A DNA stretch of 64,000 nucleotides from Variovorax paradoxus (GCF_022009635.1 NZ_CP091716.1:449001-513000); one strand, 5' to 3'; positions 43,796 through 54,496 are shown, counted from the first letter of the stretch. Notes: generated by a model not told the origin, from the letters alone. Translations and numbers: made by a program.

Positions 43796-44794
43796 CTAGG
43801 TCGCCGCAGGCCCCGGCACGAACACGTCGCTAAAGAAGTGCGCCGCATCGAGGCCGAGCTCCTGCACGCAAGCCTTCTTCACCGCCGCCACCATCGGCGG
43901 TGCGCCGCAGCAGTAGACCTCATGGCCCGCGAGGGAAGGGCAGTGGGCGCGGACGGCATCGTCGACGCGGCCATGGAAGCCGCCCAGCGCCTGGGCGTCG
44001 TCCGCGTTCTCCAGCGCCGCGATGAAGCTGAAGCCGGGCATCAGCTTCTTCCAGCGCTCGACCGCCGCCATCAGGTACAGCCCGCCGCTGTTGCGGCCGC
44101 CCCAGACCAGGGTCACCGGACGCTTGACCCCTTTCTTCACCATGTCGTCCAGCAGGGACTTGACCGGCGCGAAGCCGGTCCCGCCGACCACGCACAGCAT
44201 CGGGGCCGAGCTCTCTTCCTTCAGCTCGAAATTGCCGAACGGCAGCTCCACCTGCAGCAGATCGCCCTGCTGCAGCGTCGGCACGATCTGCGTGAACTGG
44301 CCGCCCGGGACGTGGCGGATGTGCAGCTGCAGCGTGTCGCTTTCGTGCGGCGGATTGGCCATCGAATACGAGCGGCGGCTGCCATCGGGCAGCGCGACCT
44401 GCAGGTACTGGCCGGCCTTGAACTTTGCACGCTGGCCGGCAGGCAGCCGCAGCTGCAGCACGCTGACGTCGTCCGCCGCCAGCGTGTTGCGGAACACCTT
44501 GACGGTCAGCTGCTTGCGCGCCGACGGGTCGAAGCGGTGCCAGGCCGTGGGCACGATCTCCAGGTCGCCTTGCGGCAGGCACTGGCAGTACAGCACCTGG
44601 CCCGCTGCCGCGACATCGTTCGGCGGGCACTGCACCGATCCGGAGGCGATGCCGCCGGCGCAGTTCCCGCACACGCCCTTGCGGCAGGAATAGGGCATCT
44701 CGATGCCGGCCTTCAGGCCCGCGTCGAGGATGTTCTGTCCCGGTTCGCAGGAAAAATGCTGGTCGCTGCCGGCGATGCGGATGTCGTAGGCCAT
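43796..44794 (-). CDS. tphA1: terephthalate 1,2-dioxygenase reductase TphA1
   Basis: This 332-residue reductase has an N-terminal plant-type [2Fe-2S] domain (Cys37, 42, 45 and about 70 in YSCRKGVCGNC and VLYCQC). An FAD domain (RSYSMANPPHESD) and an NAD domain (GGTGFAPVKSLLDD) follow. Order, length and wording match TphA1 of Comamonas. It passes NADPH electrons to the TphA2A3 oxygenase. It is the last gene of the operon, 26 bases after tphB. Confidence 0.92.
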   Translation of the reverse strand: MAYDIRIAGSDQHFSCEPGQNILDAGLKAGIEMPYSCRKGVCGNCAGGIASGSVQCPPNDVAAAGQVLYCQCLPQGDLEIVPTAWHRFDPSARKQLTVKVFRNTLAADDVSVLQLRLPAGQRAKFKAGQYLQVALPDGSRRSYSMANPPHESDTLQLHIRHVPGGQFTQIVPTLQQGDLLQVELPFGNFELKEESSAPMLCVVGGTGFAPVKSLLDDMVKKGVKRPVTLVWGGRNSGGLYLMAAVERWKKLMPGFSFIAALENADDAQALGGFHGRVDDAVRAHCPSLAGHEVYCCGAPPMVAAVKKACVQELGLDAAHFFSDVFVPGPAAT

Positions 44795-44820
44795 GGAGTG
44801 GAAATCCGGGGAAGGGGAAG

Positions 44821-45756
44821 TCAGGAGATGCCGGCGACCAGGCGCAGGCTGCGCAGCAAGGCATCGGGCCGGGCCTGGCCCGTGCCGGCGATGTCCATCG
44901 CGCTGCCATGACCGGTGCTGGCCAGCAGCACCTCGCCGCCGATCGACAGGGCGCTGGCCGCCTGCGGCGCCAGCAGCTTGACGGGGATGTGGCCCTGGTC
45001 GTGCAGCATCGCGACGTACAGGTCGTGCTTGCGGTCGGCCAGCAGCACGTCGGCGCCGGCCGGGCCGTCGACGGCGATGCCCTGTTCGCGCAGCCGAAGC
45101 GCCGCCGGCACCACGAGCTCCGCGTCCTCGGGCCCGAACAAGCGGCCTTCGGAGGCGTGCGGGTTGATGCCGAACAATGCCACCCTGGGCTGCGCCAGCC
45201 CCAGCATGCCGCAGGCGCGCACGCCGGCCTGGGTCGCGGCCACGATCAGGTCGGGCGTGATGCGGGCCAGCGCCGTCGCCACGCTCTCGTGCAGCGTCAC
45301 GTGCACGATGCGCAGGCCGCCGCCCACCAGCATCAGGAAGACGCTGTGTTCGTCCTGGCCGCAGGCCCGCGCCACCAGCGAGGGATAGCCGCTGAAGGAG
45401 ATGCCGGCCTGGTGGATCGCCGTCTCATGGTGCGGGCCGGCGACCACGGCGTCGAACTCGCCTGCCCGGCACGCCTGGATCGCCAGCGTGGCCGAAGCGA
45501 CGGCACTGGCGCCGGCCTGCGCATTCACCTGGCCTGGCAGGGCCGCGGCGGCGGGCAGTTCTCCCACCGGCCGCAGCGCCATACCCAGGAAGACAGCTTC
45601 CATGCCGCAGGCTGTGGCCGTGCGCCGCAGCACTTCGGCCGGCCCGAACACCGTGATCTGCAGGCGGTCCTCCCCACGCAGCGCGGCCAGCGCCTTGAGC
45701 ACGATCTCGGGCCCGATCCCGTTCGGGTCGCCGACCGACAGCGCGATCCTTCTCAT
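44821..45756 (-). CDS. tphB: 1,2-dihydroxy-3,5-cyclohexadiene-1,4-dicarboxylate dehydrogenase TphB
   Basis: This 311-residue PdxA-family protein has [48 protein letters not shown] and [20 protein letters not shown]. The His residues of the last two bind the metal. In this operon position the family member is TphB, which oxidatively decarboxylates the terephthalate cis-diol to protocatechuate, rather than the pyridoxine enzyme. It begins 7 bases after tphA3 ends. Confidence 0.92.
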   Translation of the reverse strand: MRRIALSVGDPNGIGPEIVLKALAALRGEDRLQITVFGPAEVLRRTATACGMEAVFLGMALRPVGELPAAAALPGQVNAQAGASAVASATLAIQACRAGEFDAVVAGPHHETAIHQAGISFSGYPSLVARACGQDEHSVFLMLVGGGLRIVHVTLHESVATALARITPDLIVAATQAGVRACGMLGLAQPRVALFGINPHASEGRLFGPEDAELVVPAALRLREQGIAVDGPAGADVLLADRKHDLYVAMLHDQGHIPVKLLAPQAASALSIGGEVLLASTGHGSAMDIAGTGQARPDALLRSLRLVAGIS

Positions 45757-45763
45757 GGGCGGC

Positions 45764-46228
45764 TCACAGCGGCAGGGCCATCAGCGTGTCCGTCACGGTG
45801 CTGTCGCACACGGCCACCCGTTCGGCCAGCAGCAGCTTGCCGCCGTCCATCACGAAGCGGTCGTGGTACTCGCCGGTGGCGAACACCATGGTCTCGCCGG
45901 TGGCCATGATCCGCGCCACCAGGAAGGGCGTGCGGGCCACCGCCTGGTCGTCTCTCGCGCTTTCGACCAGCGGAATGCCCAGCAGGTGCCGGTAGCGGTG
46001 GCGCTCGTAGATGTTGGCCTCGCGCAGGGCGGCGATGCGGTCCTCCAGCATGGCGCGCGAGTCGGCGTAGACGATGCCCGAGGGCAGGCCTTCCTTCTCG
46101 TTCTCGACGTTGGTGATGCGGTAGGTGCAGGCTTCGGTGAAGAAGGCCGGCCATTGCTCCAGCGCTTCGCTGTCGATCGCATTGGCATAGGAGGCGTTGA
46201 AGGCGCAAAGCGCCAGCAGGTCGATCAT
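45764..46228 (-). CDS. tphA3: terephthalate 1,2-dioxygenase small subunit TphA3
   Basis: This 154-residue beta subunit of ring-hydroxylating dioxygenases (SnoaL-like fold) includes [22 protein letters not shown] and [14 protein letters not shown]. It is structural in the alpha3beta3 oxygenase. It lies 18 bases downstream of tphA2. Size and order match the Comamonas tph operon. Confidence 0.92.
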   Translation of the reverse strand: MIDLLALCAFNASYANAIDSEALEQWPAFFTEACTYRITNVENEKEGLPSGIVYADSRAMLEDRIAALREANIYERHRYRHLLGIPLVESARDDQAVARTPFLVARIMATGETMVFATGEYHDRFVMDGGKLLLAERVAVCDSTVTDTLMALPL

Positions 46229-46246
46229 TGGAATTTCCTTTGCGGC

Positions 46247-47473
46247 TCAGGCGCACATGTGGTGGCGATAGGCCTTCCAGAAGCCGCGCACCGAAGCCTC
46301 GGTGGCGCGCCCTTCGCTGGAAGCCGCCTGGTCGCCGCCCATCTCGATGATGGCTTCCAGCCCCTGGGCCCCGGCGATGCCGCGCTGCACGAAGCCGCCG
46401 ACGGCGCCGTCTTCCATCGAGATGAAGCCGGCCGGCCCGACCAGGTTCTGCTGCTTGAGGCGGACCTTGCGCTGCTCCGGCGTGTCGTCGGTGTAGCCGA
46501 TGTAGGTCCAGTTGAGTTCACTTCGCTCCTGGCCCTTGGGCAGCACCTGGCGCACGGCCAGGCAGTTCTGGATCTGCTGCAGCACGAAGCCGGGGAAGAC
46601 CGACAGGATCTGCAGCGTGATGCCGTCGTCGTACTCCTTGAAGCCCGCCAGCACGCTCGGGTCCTTCAGCCGGTATTTCGAGTCGTCGGAGCGAATGCCC
46701 TGCTGCTTGTACGACTCGTCGGCCGCATCGGGGTCGGTCATCGAGTAGCTCACGTGATGGCCGCCGGACTCGTCAACGATCAGTCCGCCCTTTTGCGACA
46801 GGCGGTTCAGCTCGAAGGTGGTGAAGAACAGGTGCAGCAGGCTGGCGTGGTAGCTGTCCTTGACGTTCTCCATGTACAGCTTCCAGTTGTTCGGCAGGGC
46901 CTGGGTGAAGCGGCCGATCACCTCGACCGGCTTGTGCAGCACCCGCTCGATGCGCTGGCAAATTTCCGGTCCCAGGTAGTCCTCGATGCCTGGCACGTCC
47001 TCGCTGAAGCTGCCGAACACCAGGCCGCAGTAGACGGCGACGCGCAGCTTCCGCGGCCCGTGGTCTTCCTTGCAGAAGCTCTTGGCCATGCCGCCCTGGC
47101 CCTTGACGCCGGCCTCGAAGGCGACGCCGGTCAGGTCGCCCTGGCGGTTGTAGCTCCACGCGTGGTAGACGCACTGGAAGCCGTCGACCTTGCCCGATTT
47201 CTCCAGTGCGATCAACGCGCCGCGGTGGGCGCAGCGGTTCTCGAAGGCGTAGATCTCGCCGTCGTCGTCCTTCACCACCACCACCGGCGTATCGCCGACG
47301 AAGGTGGTGCGAAAGCTCCCACTCTCCGGCAGGTCGGCCTCCAGGCACAGGTAGTTCCAGGTCTCGCCGCGGTAGATCCTCTCCTGCTCCTGCGCCGCGG
47401 CCTGGTTGTCGGTGTAGACCGCGAAAGGCACGCGCGTCAGGCCCGGGCCCTTCCATTGAATCGTTTGTTCCAT
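46247..47473 (-). CDS. tphA2: terephthalate 1,2-dioxygenase large subunit TphA2
   Basis: This 408-residue alpha subunit has a Rieske centre C81/H83 (CAHRGA) and C101/H104 (CVYHAW). The mononuclear iron site is around D206-x2-H209-x4-H214 in [15 protein letters not shown]. Long stretches, such as [20 protein letters not shown] and [18 protein letters not shown], are those of TphA2 of Comamonas sp. E6 as I remember it. It dihydroxylates terephthalate at positions 1 and 2 with TphA3 and TphA1. Start chosen at 47473, the first ATG after the tphC stop. Confidence 0.94.
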   Translation of the reverse strand: MEQTIQWKGPGLTRVPFAVYTDNQAAAQEQERIYRGETWNYLCLEADLPESGSFRTTFVGDTPVVVVKDDDGEIYAFENRCAHRGALIALEKSGKVDGFQCVYHAWSYNRQGDLTGVAFEAGVKGQGGMAKSFCKEDHGPRKLRVAVYCGLVFGSFSEDVPGIEDYLGPEICQRIERVLHKPVEVIGRFTQALPNNWKLYMENVKDSYHASLLHLFFTTFELNRLSQKGGLIVDESGGHHVSYSMTDPDAADESYKQQGIRSDDSKYRLKDPSVLAGFKEYDDGITLQILSVFPGFVLQQIQNCLAVRQVLPKGQERSELNWTYIGYTDDTPEQRKVRLKQQNLVGPAGFISMEDGAVGGFVQRGIAGAQGLEAIIEMGGDQAASSEGRATEASVRGFWKAYRHHMCA

Positions 47474-47478
47474 GATGC

Positions 47479-48459
47479 TTACCCCAGGCTCACGTTGGCG
47501 CTCTTGATCACCTTGTTCCACTTTTCCGACTCCTTGCGGATGAAGGCGCCGGTCTGTTCCGGCGACCATCCGCCCGGCTCGGCGCCCTGTTCGGCGAACT
47601 TCTGCCGGATGTCGGGCAGGGCCAGCGCCGCGGCGATCGCCTTCTGCATCTCCGCTGCGGCAGCCGGCGGCGTGCCCGCGGGCGCCACCACCGAGAAGAA
47701 GGTGACGGCTTCCATTGGCACCCTGGACTCGGTCAAGGTCGGCACCTGCGGCAGCAGCGGCGAACGCTTGTCGTCCGCCACCGCCAGGATCCGCAGCCGG
47801 TTGCCGGTGTGGAACTGCGCCGACGAACTGATGTTGTCGAAGAACACGTCGACGTTGCCGCCCACCAGGTCGACCAGCGCCGGCGCCGTGCCCTTGTAGG
47901 GGATGTGGTTCATCGTGGTGCCGGTGGCCTGCATGAACAGGGCCGCCGTCAGGTGCGACGTGGAGCCGTTGCCCTGCGATGCGTAGCTCACCTTGCCCGG
48001 ATTGGCCTTGAGGTGGGCGATGAATTCCGCCACGTCCTTCACCCCCAGCTTGTTGCTCACGACCAGCACGTTGGGGACGGTGGCGAGCACCGTCACGGGC
48101 ACCCACCTGGTGGGGTCGAACGACAGCGACTTGTACAGGTGGTGGTTGATCGCGATCGGGCCGGGAGGCGAAACCAGGAAGGTGGTGCCGTCGGCATCGG
48201 AGCGGGCCACGAACTCGCCGCCGATGTTGCCGCCGGCGCCGGTCTTGTTCTCCACCAGGACGCCGCCGGGATAGCTGGTGCGCAGCTTCTCGGACACCAG
48301 GCGCGGCAGGATGTCCGCCGTCCCGCCGGCCGGGAAGGGCACGATGAACCTGATGGGCTTGGGGGCCTGGGCGATGGCGGTGCCGGTGGCCGCAAGCGCG
48401 ACTCCCAGCAGCAAGGCGGCGCGCCTGGAGATGTTGTGTTTCATGCGTGAATGTTTCAT
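47479..48459 (-). CDS. tphC: terephthalate-binding receptor TphC (Bug family)
   Basis: This 326-residue protein has a signal peptide ([23 protein letters not shown]) and Bug motifs [34 protein letters not shown] and [17 protein letters not shown]. It precedes tphA2 by 5 bases, as TphC does in Comamonas, where it binds terephthalate for a TctAB-type carrier. An in-frame ATG at 48444 is an alternative start. TctAB genes are not in the window. Confidence 0.88.
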   Translation of the reverse strand: MKHSRMKHNISRRAALLLGVALAATGTAIAQAPKPIRFIVPFPAGGTADILPRLVSEKLRTSYPGGVLVENKTGAGGNIGGEFVARSDADGTTFLVSPPGPIAINHHLYKSLSFDPTRWVPVTVLATVPNVLVVSNKLGVKDVAEFIAHLKANPGKVSYASQGNGSTSHLTAALFMQATGTTMNHIPYKGTAPALVDLVGGNVDVFFDNISSSAQFHTGNRLRILAVADDKRSPLLPQVPTLTESRVPMEAVTFFSVVAPAGTPPAAAAEMQKAIAAALALPDIRQKFAEQGAEPGGWSPEQTGAFIRKESEKWNKVIKSANVSLG

Positions 48460-48487
48460 GGAGGACTGTTGAATCGTTTCGTGCTGC

Positions 48488-49201
48488 CTAGACGCCCAGG
48501 TACTCGCCGAGGAGTTGCGGTTGTGACCGCAGTTCGTTGCCCGTGCCTTCGAACACCACCCGGCCCTTGACGAGGATGACGTTGCGGTCGGTGAGATCGC
48601 TGACCGCCTTCCAGTTCTTGTCCACCAGGATGGTGGCGATTCCGGATTCGCGGATCACCTTGATGATGCGCCAGATTTCGCGGGCGATCAGCGGCGCCAG
48701 GCCTTCGGTGGCTTCGTCCAGGATCAGGACCTGCGGGTTCGTCATGAGCGCGCGGCCGATGGTCAGCATCTGCTGCTCGCCGCCCGAGAGCTGCTGGCCG
48801 CCGTGGCCCAGGCGCTCGCCCAGCCGCGGGAAAGTTGCGAGCACCCGGTCGTAGTGCCATTCGCGGCGGCCGTCGGTCCCCGGCCGCGCGGCCAGTGTCA
48901 GGTTCTCCCGCACGCTCAGGTTGGGGAAGATCCCGCGCCCTTCGGGCACGTAGGCGATGCCGAGGCGGGCGATGTCGTGGATCTTCATGCCGGCGGTGGG
49001 GCGCCCGAAGGCGGCCACGTCGCCGCCGCGCGGGCGCACGACGCCGACCAGCGACTTCAGCAGCGTGGACTTGCCCATGCCGTTGCGGCCCATCAGGCCC
49101 ACGGCCTCGCCTCGCGCCAGCGTGAAGTCGACGCCGTGCAGGATGTGGCTCTCGCCGTAGAAGGAATGCAGGCCGCGGGCCTGCAGGACCGGCTCAGCCA
49201 T
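48488..49201 (-). CDS. livF: LivF-type ABC transporter ATP-binding protein (set 2)
   Basis: This 237-residue ATPase has Walker A GRNGMGKST, the signature LSGGEQ and Walker B VLILDEATEGL. It is highly similar to the set-1 protein at 27951, especially from the signature to DEATEGLAPLIAREIWRI. It overlaps livG by 8 bases and leaves 28 bases before tphC, so transporter and tph genes appear to be one operon. Confidence 0.9.
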   Translation of the reverse strand: MAEPVLQARGLHSFYGESHILHGVDFTLARGEAVGLMGRNGMGKSTLLKSLVGVVRPRGGDVAAFGRPTAGMKIHDIARLGIAYVPEGRGIFPNLSVRENLTLAARPGTDGRREWHYDRVLATFPRLGERLGHGGQQLSGGEQQMLTIGRALMTNPQVLILDEATEGLAPLIAREIWRIIKVIRESGIATILVDKNWKAVSDLTDRNVILVKGRVVFEGTGNELRSQPQLLGEYLGV

Positions 49202-49955
49202 GCACGTCCTCCTCGGCGCCGAGGTATGCCTGCTGCACCTGCGGGTTGCTGCGGATCTGCTCCGGCGATCCCGTCGTCAGCACGACGCCGTTGACCATGA
49301 CCGTGAGCACGTCGGCGATCGAGAACACCGCGTCCATGTCGTGTTCGACCAGCAGGATCGCGTGCGAGGCGACCAGCCCGCGCAGCAGTTCGATCATGCG
49401 CAGCGATTCCTCGTGGCCCATGCCGGCCAGCGGTTCGTCCAGCAGCAGCACCTGCGGCCGGGTCGCCAGCACGATCGCGAGTTCGAGCTGGCGCTGCTGG
49501 CCGTGGCTCAGTTCGCTGGCACGGCGCTCGGCGACGGCGGACAGGCCCGCGTCGCGCAGCGCCTGGTCCACCACCTCGCGGTAGGGCCCCCAGGCCGCCG
49601 CGTCGCTGAAGATGTGCGCGGCCCGCGGCTCGCGCGCCTGGGCGGCCAGCCGGCAGTTCTCCCGGACGGTGAAGCCGGGAAAGATGTTCGTCTTCTGGTA
49701 GCTGCGCCCGATGCCGATCAGCGAGCGCTCGTGCGGCGACAGGTGGGTGATCTCCCGATCGCGGTAGAACACCTGGCCGGACGACGCCGGGATGTCGCCG
49801 GACAGCAGGTTGATCAACGTCGACTTGCCGGCCCCGTTCGGCCCCAGGAGCGCATGGACCTGGCCGCGGCGCAGCTCGATCGAGATCCGGTCGTTCGCCG
49901 CCAGTCCGCCGAAGGTCCGGCGCAGCGCCACTGTCCGCAACAGCACTTCGTTCAT
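49194..49955 (-). CDS. livG: LivG-type ABC transporter ATP-binding protein (set 2)
   Basis: This 253-residue ATPase has Walker A GPNGAGKST, the family signature LSHGQQRQLELAI and Walker B VLLLDEPLAGM. The start at 49955 overlaps the livM stop as ATGA. It works with LivF to energise uptake. Confidence 0.9.
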   Translation of the reverse strand: MNEVLLRTVALRRTFGGLAANDRISIELRRGQVHALLGPNGAGKSTLINLLSGDIPASSGQVFYRDREITHLSPHERSLIGIGRSYQKTNIFPGFTVRENCRLAAQAREPRAAHIFSDAAAWGPYREVVDQALRDAGLSAVAERRASELSHGQQRQLELAIVLATRPQVLLLDEPLAGMGHEESLRMIELLRGLVASHAILLVEHDMDAVFSIADVLTVMVNGVVLTTGSPEQIRSNPQVQQAYLGAEEDVHG

Positions 49956-50932
49956 GCTGCCCTCCCTTGCCGCAGGCGCTTGACCCGGTCGAACAGCGAG
50001 AACATGCCGCCGGGCAGGAACAGGACGATGAGCACGATCGCGATCCCCAGCCACAGGTGCCACAGCTTGCTGTACGACGACAGCAGCTCCTGCAGCAGCA
50101 CGAAGGTGAAGGCCCCGATCGGGCCGCCCCAGAGCTGGCCCATGCCGCCCAGGATCAGCATCAGCAGCACGTCGGCCGACTGGTGCCAGGACAGCATCTC
50201 GGGGTTGACGCTGCCATTGAGCACCGCGAAGAGGTAACCGGCGAGTCCACCGAACGCGCCGGCGATGGTGAAGGCCGCGAGCTTGTAGCGGAACACCGGA
50301 AAGCCGATCGCCTCCATTCGGTGCTCGTTCTCGCGGATGCCCTGCAAGGCGCGGCCCAGCGGCGAGCGCAGCAGCAGCGCCATGGCCAGCAGCAGCGCCG
50401 CCATCAGAACCAGCACGAAGTAGTAGAGGGTATTGGGGTCGGTGAGCTCGAACGGCACCCAGCCGCCGATCCGGGTGTCCGGCTTGCCGCGCAGGTTCAT
50501 TCCGTCCGAGCTGCCGCCCAGCGCCTTGATGTCGTGGAAGAAGAAATAGAAGATCTGGGCGAAGGCCAGGGTGACCATGATGAAGAACATGCCGCGGGTG
50601 CGCAGCACGAACAGGCCGACCAGGAACGCCGCCGCCGCCGTCACCAGCATGGCGGCGGGGAGCGTGAGCCACAGGCTGTCGGTGAGCTGGTACTTGGTGC
50701 CGAGCAGGGCGAACACGTAGCCGCCCATGCCGAACCAGGCCGCGTGGCCGAAGCTCACGAGGCCGGTGTAGCCGACCAGCAGGTCCAGGCTGATGGCGAA
50801 GATCGACAGGATCATCACCCGCGTGACCAGCTCGGTGTAGAACTCCTGCCCGAACAGCGGAAAGGCGGCCAGCGCGCCGAGGAAGACGGCAATGATGGCC
50901 GCGCGCGAGCGCGAGGTGACGAGCGACATCAT
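49952..50932 (-). CDS. livM: LivM-type ABC transporter permease (set 2)
   Basis: This 326-residue multi-spanning permease has LDLLVGYTGLVSFGHAAWFGMGG, IRENEHRMEAIGFPVFRYKLAAF and AGYLFAVLNGSVNPEML. Its start (ATGATG at 50932) overlaps the livH stop. A longer upstream frame exists inside livH and is rejected. It forms the channel with LivH. Confidence 0.9.
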   Translation of the reverse strand: MMSLVTSRSRAAIIAVFLGALAAFPLFGQEFYTELVTRVMILSIFAISLDLLVGYTGLVSFGHAAWFGMGGYVFALLGTKYQLTDSLWLTLPAAMLVTAAAAFLVGLFVLRTRGMFFIMVTLAFAQIFYFFFHDIKALGGSSDGMNLRGKPDTRIGGWVPFELTDPNTLYYFVLVLMAALLLAMALLLRSPLGRALQGIRENEHRMEAIGFPVFRYKLAAFTIAGAFGGLAGYLFAVLNGSVNPEMLSWHQSADVLLMLILGGMGQLWGGPIGAFTFVLLQELLSSYSKLWHLWLGIAIVLIVLFLPGGMFSLFDRVKRLRQGRAA

Positions 50933-51792
50933 GACTTGAAGAGCCCTTCCGGACGCCACAGCAGGATCGCGGCCATCACCACATAGATGGCGATGCCGGC
51001 GTAATCCGGCACGAACACCTTGCCGAAGGTGTCGGCGAACGCCACCAGCAGCGAGGCCAGCAGCGCGCCCCAGACCGAGCCGATGCCGCCCACGATCACC
51101 ACCACGAAGCTGACGATCAGCACCTGGGTCCCCATCCCGGGCGACACGCTGGAGGCCGGGGCGTTGAGCATTCCGGCGAAGGCCGCCAGCGCCACGCCCA
51201 GGGCGAACACCAGCCGGTACAGCCAGTCGATGTTGATGCCCAGGAGCTGCACCATGCCGCGGTTGGACGAGCCGGCGCGGATGCGCGCGCCGACCAGGGT
51301 GCGCTCGATCAGCAGGTACAGGCCCAGGGCCAGCACCAGGCACACGCCGGACATGAACAGCCGGTAGGCCGGATAGGTCATGACGCTGCCCAGCGGCACG
51401 GAGAAATTCAGCCAGTCCGGCACCTTGACCGAGTAGACCTCGTTGCCCACCAGCACGCTGCGCAGTTCCTCGAAGATCAGGATCAGGCCGTAGGTGAGCA
51501 GCACCTGCTGCAGGTGGTTGCGCCGGTACAGGTGCGAGAACAGCGCCCATTCCAGCAGCGCCCCCAGCACCGCGCTCAGGACCACCCCGATCACGATCGC
51601 CAGCAGCAGGTTGCCGGTCAGCGCGGTCAGGGTGAACGCGAGATAGGCCCCCATCATGTAGAAGCTGCCATGCGCGAGGTTGATCACGCCCATCACGCCG
51701 AAGATGAGGGTCAGTCCGCTGGCGACCAGGAACAGCAGAAGGCCGTACTGGACGGCATTCAGCGTCTGGATCAGGATGAGGGCGAGGTCCAT
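50929..51792 (-). CDS. livH: LivH-type ABC transporter permease (set 2)
   Basis: This 287-residue permease begins MDLALILIQTLNAVQYGLLL. It has GVINLAHGSFYMMGAYLAF, RIRAGSSNRGMVQLLGIN and VGGIGSVWGALLASLLV, and ends RPEGLFKS. It has the same length as the set-1 LivH and is clearly related. It lies 24 bases after livK. Confidence 0.9.
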   Translation of the reverse strand: MDLALILIQTLNAVQYGLLLFLVASGLTLIFGVMGVINLAHGSFYMMGAYLAFTLTALTGNLLLAIVIGVVLSAVLGALLEWALFSHLYRRNHLQQVLLTYGLILIFEELRSVLVGNEVYSVKVPDWLNFSVPLGSVMTYPAYRLFMSGVCLVLALGLYLLIERTLVGARIRAGSSNRGMVQLLGINIDWLYRLVFALGVALAAFAGMLNAPASSVSPGMGTQVLIVSFVVVIVGGIGSVWGALLASLLVAFADTFGKVFVPDYAGIAIYVVMAAILLWRPEGLFKS

Positions 51793-51816
51793 GCGTTCAG
51801 GCGCGGCGTCTTGCCG

Positions 51817-52989
51817 TTACAGCTTGCAGTCCGGCGACGGGTCGACCAGGCCCTTGACGATCACGTCCGTCATCACGTTCTGGGTGCCGCGGGCCACGCG
51901 CACGTAGTAGTCCTGCACGGGGTTGTGCGACTTCGAGAAGCTCAGGGGCCCGCGCGGGCTGTCCAGCTTGGCGTTCTCCATCGCCTTGATCATCTCGGCC
52001 TTCTTCTTCGTGTCGCCCTTCACGGCGCGCATGCCGGCGTCGAACAGCTGGGCGGCGTCATAGCCCTGCACGGCGAACACGTCCGGGGCCGCGCCGAAGG
52101 CCTTGGTGTACGAGGCGATGAAGGCCTCGTTCTTCGGGTTCTTCAGGCCGTCGGCATAGTGCAGCGCGGTCTGCAGGCCGCTGGCCGCGTCGCCCTGGGC
52201 TGCCAGCGTCCCTTCGGTGATGAAGGCCCCGTACAGCGGGATGGACGTCTTCAGTCCCGCGGCGGCGTAGTCCTTGACGAACATCACCTGGCCGGCGCCG
52301 GCGACGAACACATAGGCCGCCTCGGGCTTGATCGTGGCCAGCTCGGTCAGCAGCGGCTGGAACTCCACGCCGGGGAAGGGCAGGTTCAGGTCCTTGAGCA
52401 CCTTGCCGCCGCCCTTTTCGAAGCCTTCGCGGAAGCCCCGCACGGACTCGTCGCCGGCGGCGTACTTCCAGCTGATGGTGACCGCCGTCTTGTGCTTCCT
52501 GGCGGCCAGCAGGCCGCTGGCGTAGCCGGGTTGCCAGTTGCTGAACGAGCTGCGGAACACGTTGGGTGCGCACATGGAGCCGGTGATCTCGCCGGCGCCG
52601 GCATTCGGCACGATCAGCAGCGTATTGGTCTCGCGAGCCACCTTGGCCATGGTCTGCGCGACACCGGAATGGATGGTGCCCACCAGCAGGTCGACCTTGT
52701 CGCGCTTGACCAGCTTGTTGGCGTTCTCGTTGGCCTTGGACGGATCCGATTCGTCGTCCACCGCCAGGTACTCCACCGCGCGGCCGCCCAGCTTGCCGCC
52801 CTGCTCGTTGACGTACAGCTTGAAGCCGTTGGTGACGCCCTTGCCGAGGTCGGCGAAGGTGCCGGAGCTGGGCAGCATCAGGCCGATCCTGACCGGCGCG
52901 GGCTGGGCCTGTGCGGCGACGGCCACGCTGGCCAGCGCCAGCGCCGCGGCTGCGCGCGACACGGCTCGAAGGGAAAGAAGTCTGGACAT
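51817..52989 (-). CDS. livK: LivK-type periplasmic substrate-binding protein (set 2)
   Basis: This 390-residue protein has a signal peptide (ALALASVAVAAQAQP) and a Peripla_BP_6 domain (IGLMLPSSGTFADLG, VDLLVGTIHSGV, YAAGDESVRGFREGF). It is paralogous to the set-1 protein at 32503. Placed between the aldehyde dehydrogenase and the permease genes, it probably binds the para-substituted benzoate that enters the pathway. That substrate is inferred from context only. Confidence 0.9.
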   Translation of the reverse strand: MSRLLSLRAVSRAAAALALASVAVAAQAQPAPVRIGLMLPSSGTFADLGKGVTNGFKLYVNEQGGKLGGRAVEYLAVDDESDPSKANENANKLVKRDKVDLLVGTIHSGVAQTMAKVARETNTLLIVPNAGAGEITGSMCAPNVFRSSFSNWQPGYASGLLAARKHKTAVTISWKYAAGDESVRGFREGFEKGGGKVLKDLNLPFPGVEFQPLLTELATIKPEAAYVFVAGAGQVMFVKDYAAAGLKTSIPLYGAFITEGTLAAQGDAASGLQTALHYADGLKNPKNEAFIASYTKAFGAAPDVFAVQGYDAAQLFDAGMRAVKGDTKKKAEMIKAMENAKLDSPRGPLSFSKSHNPVQDYYVRVARGTQNVMTDVIVKGLVDPSPDCKL

Positions 52990-53032
52990 GAGGTCTCCTG
53001 GAGTTGTTTGGTTGGCGATGGAATGAAGCGGG

Positions 53033-54496
53033 TCAGGGCACACGCGAGGATTCGGACACGAACTTGGTGACCAGGTACCCGTCGAAGGTCTCGGTCCCGC
53101 CTTCGCTGCCCATGCCGCTGTCCTTGACTCCACCCAGCGGCGTCTCGGCCAGCGCCAGGCCGAAGTGGTTGATGGTCACCATGCCGGCCTCGAGCCGGTT
53201 GCTCACATGGTGGGCGGTGGCGAGCGAATTGGTGAAGACATACGAGGCCAGCCCGTAGGGCAGGGCGTTGGCGCGGGCCAGCACTTCGTCGGTGCTGCCG
53301 AAGCGCGTCACCGGGACGACCGGGCCGAACGGCTCCTCGGTCATCAGGCGCGAGTCGTCGGGCGCGTTGGCCACGACGGTCGGCGCGAAGAAGTTGCCCG
53401 CGCCGGCCAGCCGGTCGCCGCCGCACAGGACGGCCGCGCCGCGTGCGCGCGCATCGGCCACCAGCGATTGCATCGCCTCCACGCGGCGGTCGTGCGCCAA
53501 CGGTCCCATCTGGGTCTGCGGCGCCAGCCCGTCGCCGACGCGCAGGCCGGCATAGACGCCGGTGAAAGCGTCCAGAAAGCGGTCGTAGGCCTTGTCGTGG
53601 ACAAAGAAGCGGCTCGGCGCCATGCAGACCTGGCCGGCGTTGCGGGTCTTGGTGCGCGCCAGGAAGCGAGCTGCCGGCTCGACGTCGGCGTCATCGAACA
53701 CCAGCACCGGGGAATGTCCGCCGAGCTCCATGGTCATCCGCTTCATCTGCGCGCCGGCCAGTGCGGCCAGGCTCTTGCCCACGGCGGTGGAGCCGGTGAA
53801 CGAGATCTTGCGCACGATGGGCGATGCGATGAGGTGGCCGGAGACTTCGGCCGGCACGCCCCAGACGACGTTCAGGCAGCCGGGCGGCAGGCCGGCGTCA
53901 TGGAAGATGCGCGCCAGTGCGACAACCGCGCTGGGCGAGTCTTCCGGCCCCTTCAGGACCAGCGTGCAGCCGGCGCCCAGTGCGGCCGCCGCCTTGCGCA
54001 GCGCCTGGTTAAACGGAAAGTTCCAGGGCGTGAAGGCGGCGCAGACGCCGATCGGCTGGCGGATGACCATCTGCCGCACGCTTTCCGAACGCGGCGGGAT
54101 GACGCGGCCATAGATGCGGCGGCATTCCTCCGCATGCCACTCCGCGTGCTCGGCGCAGCTGCTCACCTCCTGCAAGGCCTCGGCCAGCGGCTTGCCCTGG
54201 TCCAGCGTGATGTTGCGGGCGATGGCCGGCGCGCGCTCGCGGATCAGTCCGGCGACGCGGCGCAGGATCGCCGAGCGCTCCATTGGCGAGGTGTGGCGCC
54301 ACGACTGGAACGCCCGGTCGGCGGCGGCCAGTGCGCGGTCCAGGTCCTGCCTGCTCGCGTGCGGCAGCCGGGCGAACGCGACCCCGGTGGCGGGGTTGAC
54401 GACATCCTGCTCGCGCCGGCCATCGGCCGCGACGAACTCGCCATCGATGTACAGCGCGAGCTGTTCGTAGGCCTCGGGGTTGGTCTGTGCGTCCAT
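53033..54496 (-). CDS. NAD(P)-dependent aldehyde dehydrogenase
   Basis: This 487-residue ALDH-superfamily enzyme has [32 protein letters not shown], the general-base Glu in MELGGHSPV and the catalytic Cys in [11 protein letters not shown]. It matches the succinate-semialdehyde/aryl-aldehyde branch in length. It lies 12 bases behind the SDR gene. I infer that it oxidises 4-formylbenzoate (or an analogous aldehyde) to terephthalate. Confidence 0.9.
   Translation of the reverse strand: MDAQTNPEAYEQLALYIDGEFVAADGRREQDVVNPATGVAFARLPHASRQDLDRALAAADRAFQSWRHTSPMERSAILRRVAGLIRERAPAIARNITLDQGKPLAEALQEVSSCAEHAEWHAEECRRIYGRVIPPRSESVRQMVIRQPIGVCAAFTPWNFPFNQALRKAAAALGAGCTLVLKGPEDSPSAVVALARIFHDAGLPPGCLNVVWGVPAEVSGHLIASPIVRKISFTGSTAVGKSLAALAGAQMKRMTMELGGHSPVLVFDDADVEPAARFLARTKTRNAGQVCMAPSRFFVHDKAYDRFLDAFTGVYAGLRVGDGLAPQTQMGPLAHDRRVEAMQSLVADARARGAAVLCGGDRLAGAGNFFAPTVVANAPDDSRLMTEEPFGPVVPVTRFGSTDEVLARANALPYGLASYVFTNSLATAHHVSNRLEAGMVTINHFGLALAETPLGGVKDSGMGSEGGTETFDGYLVTKFVSESSRVP

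Noticed and set aside
43788..43796. Terminator between the convergent Bug and tphA1 genes
   Set aside because: Only seven bases separate the stops and no hairpin with a T-run is visible there.
44821..45756. Pyridoxine biosynthesis PdxA
   Set aside because: The family is shared, but the position between tphA3 and tphA1 and the PHHETAIH wording indicate TphB.
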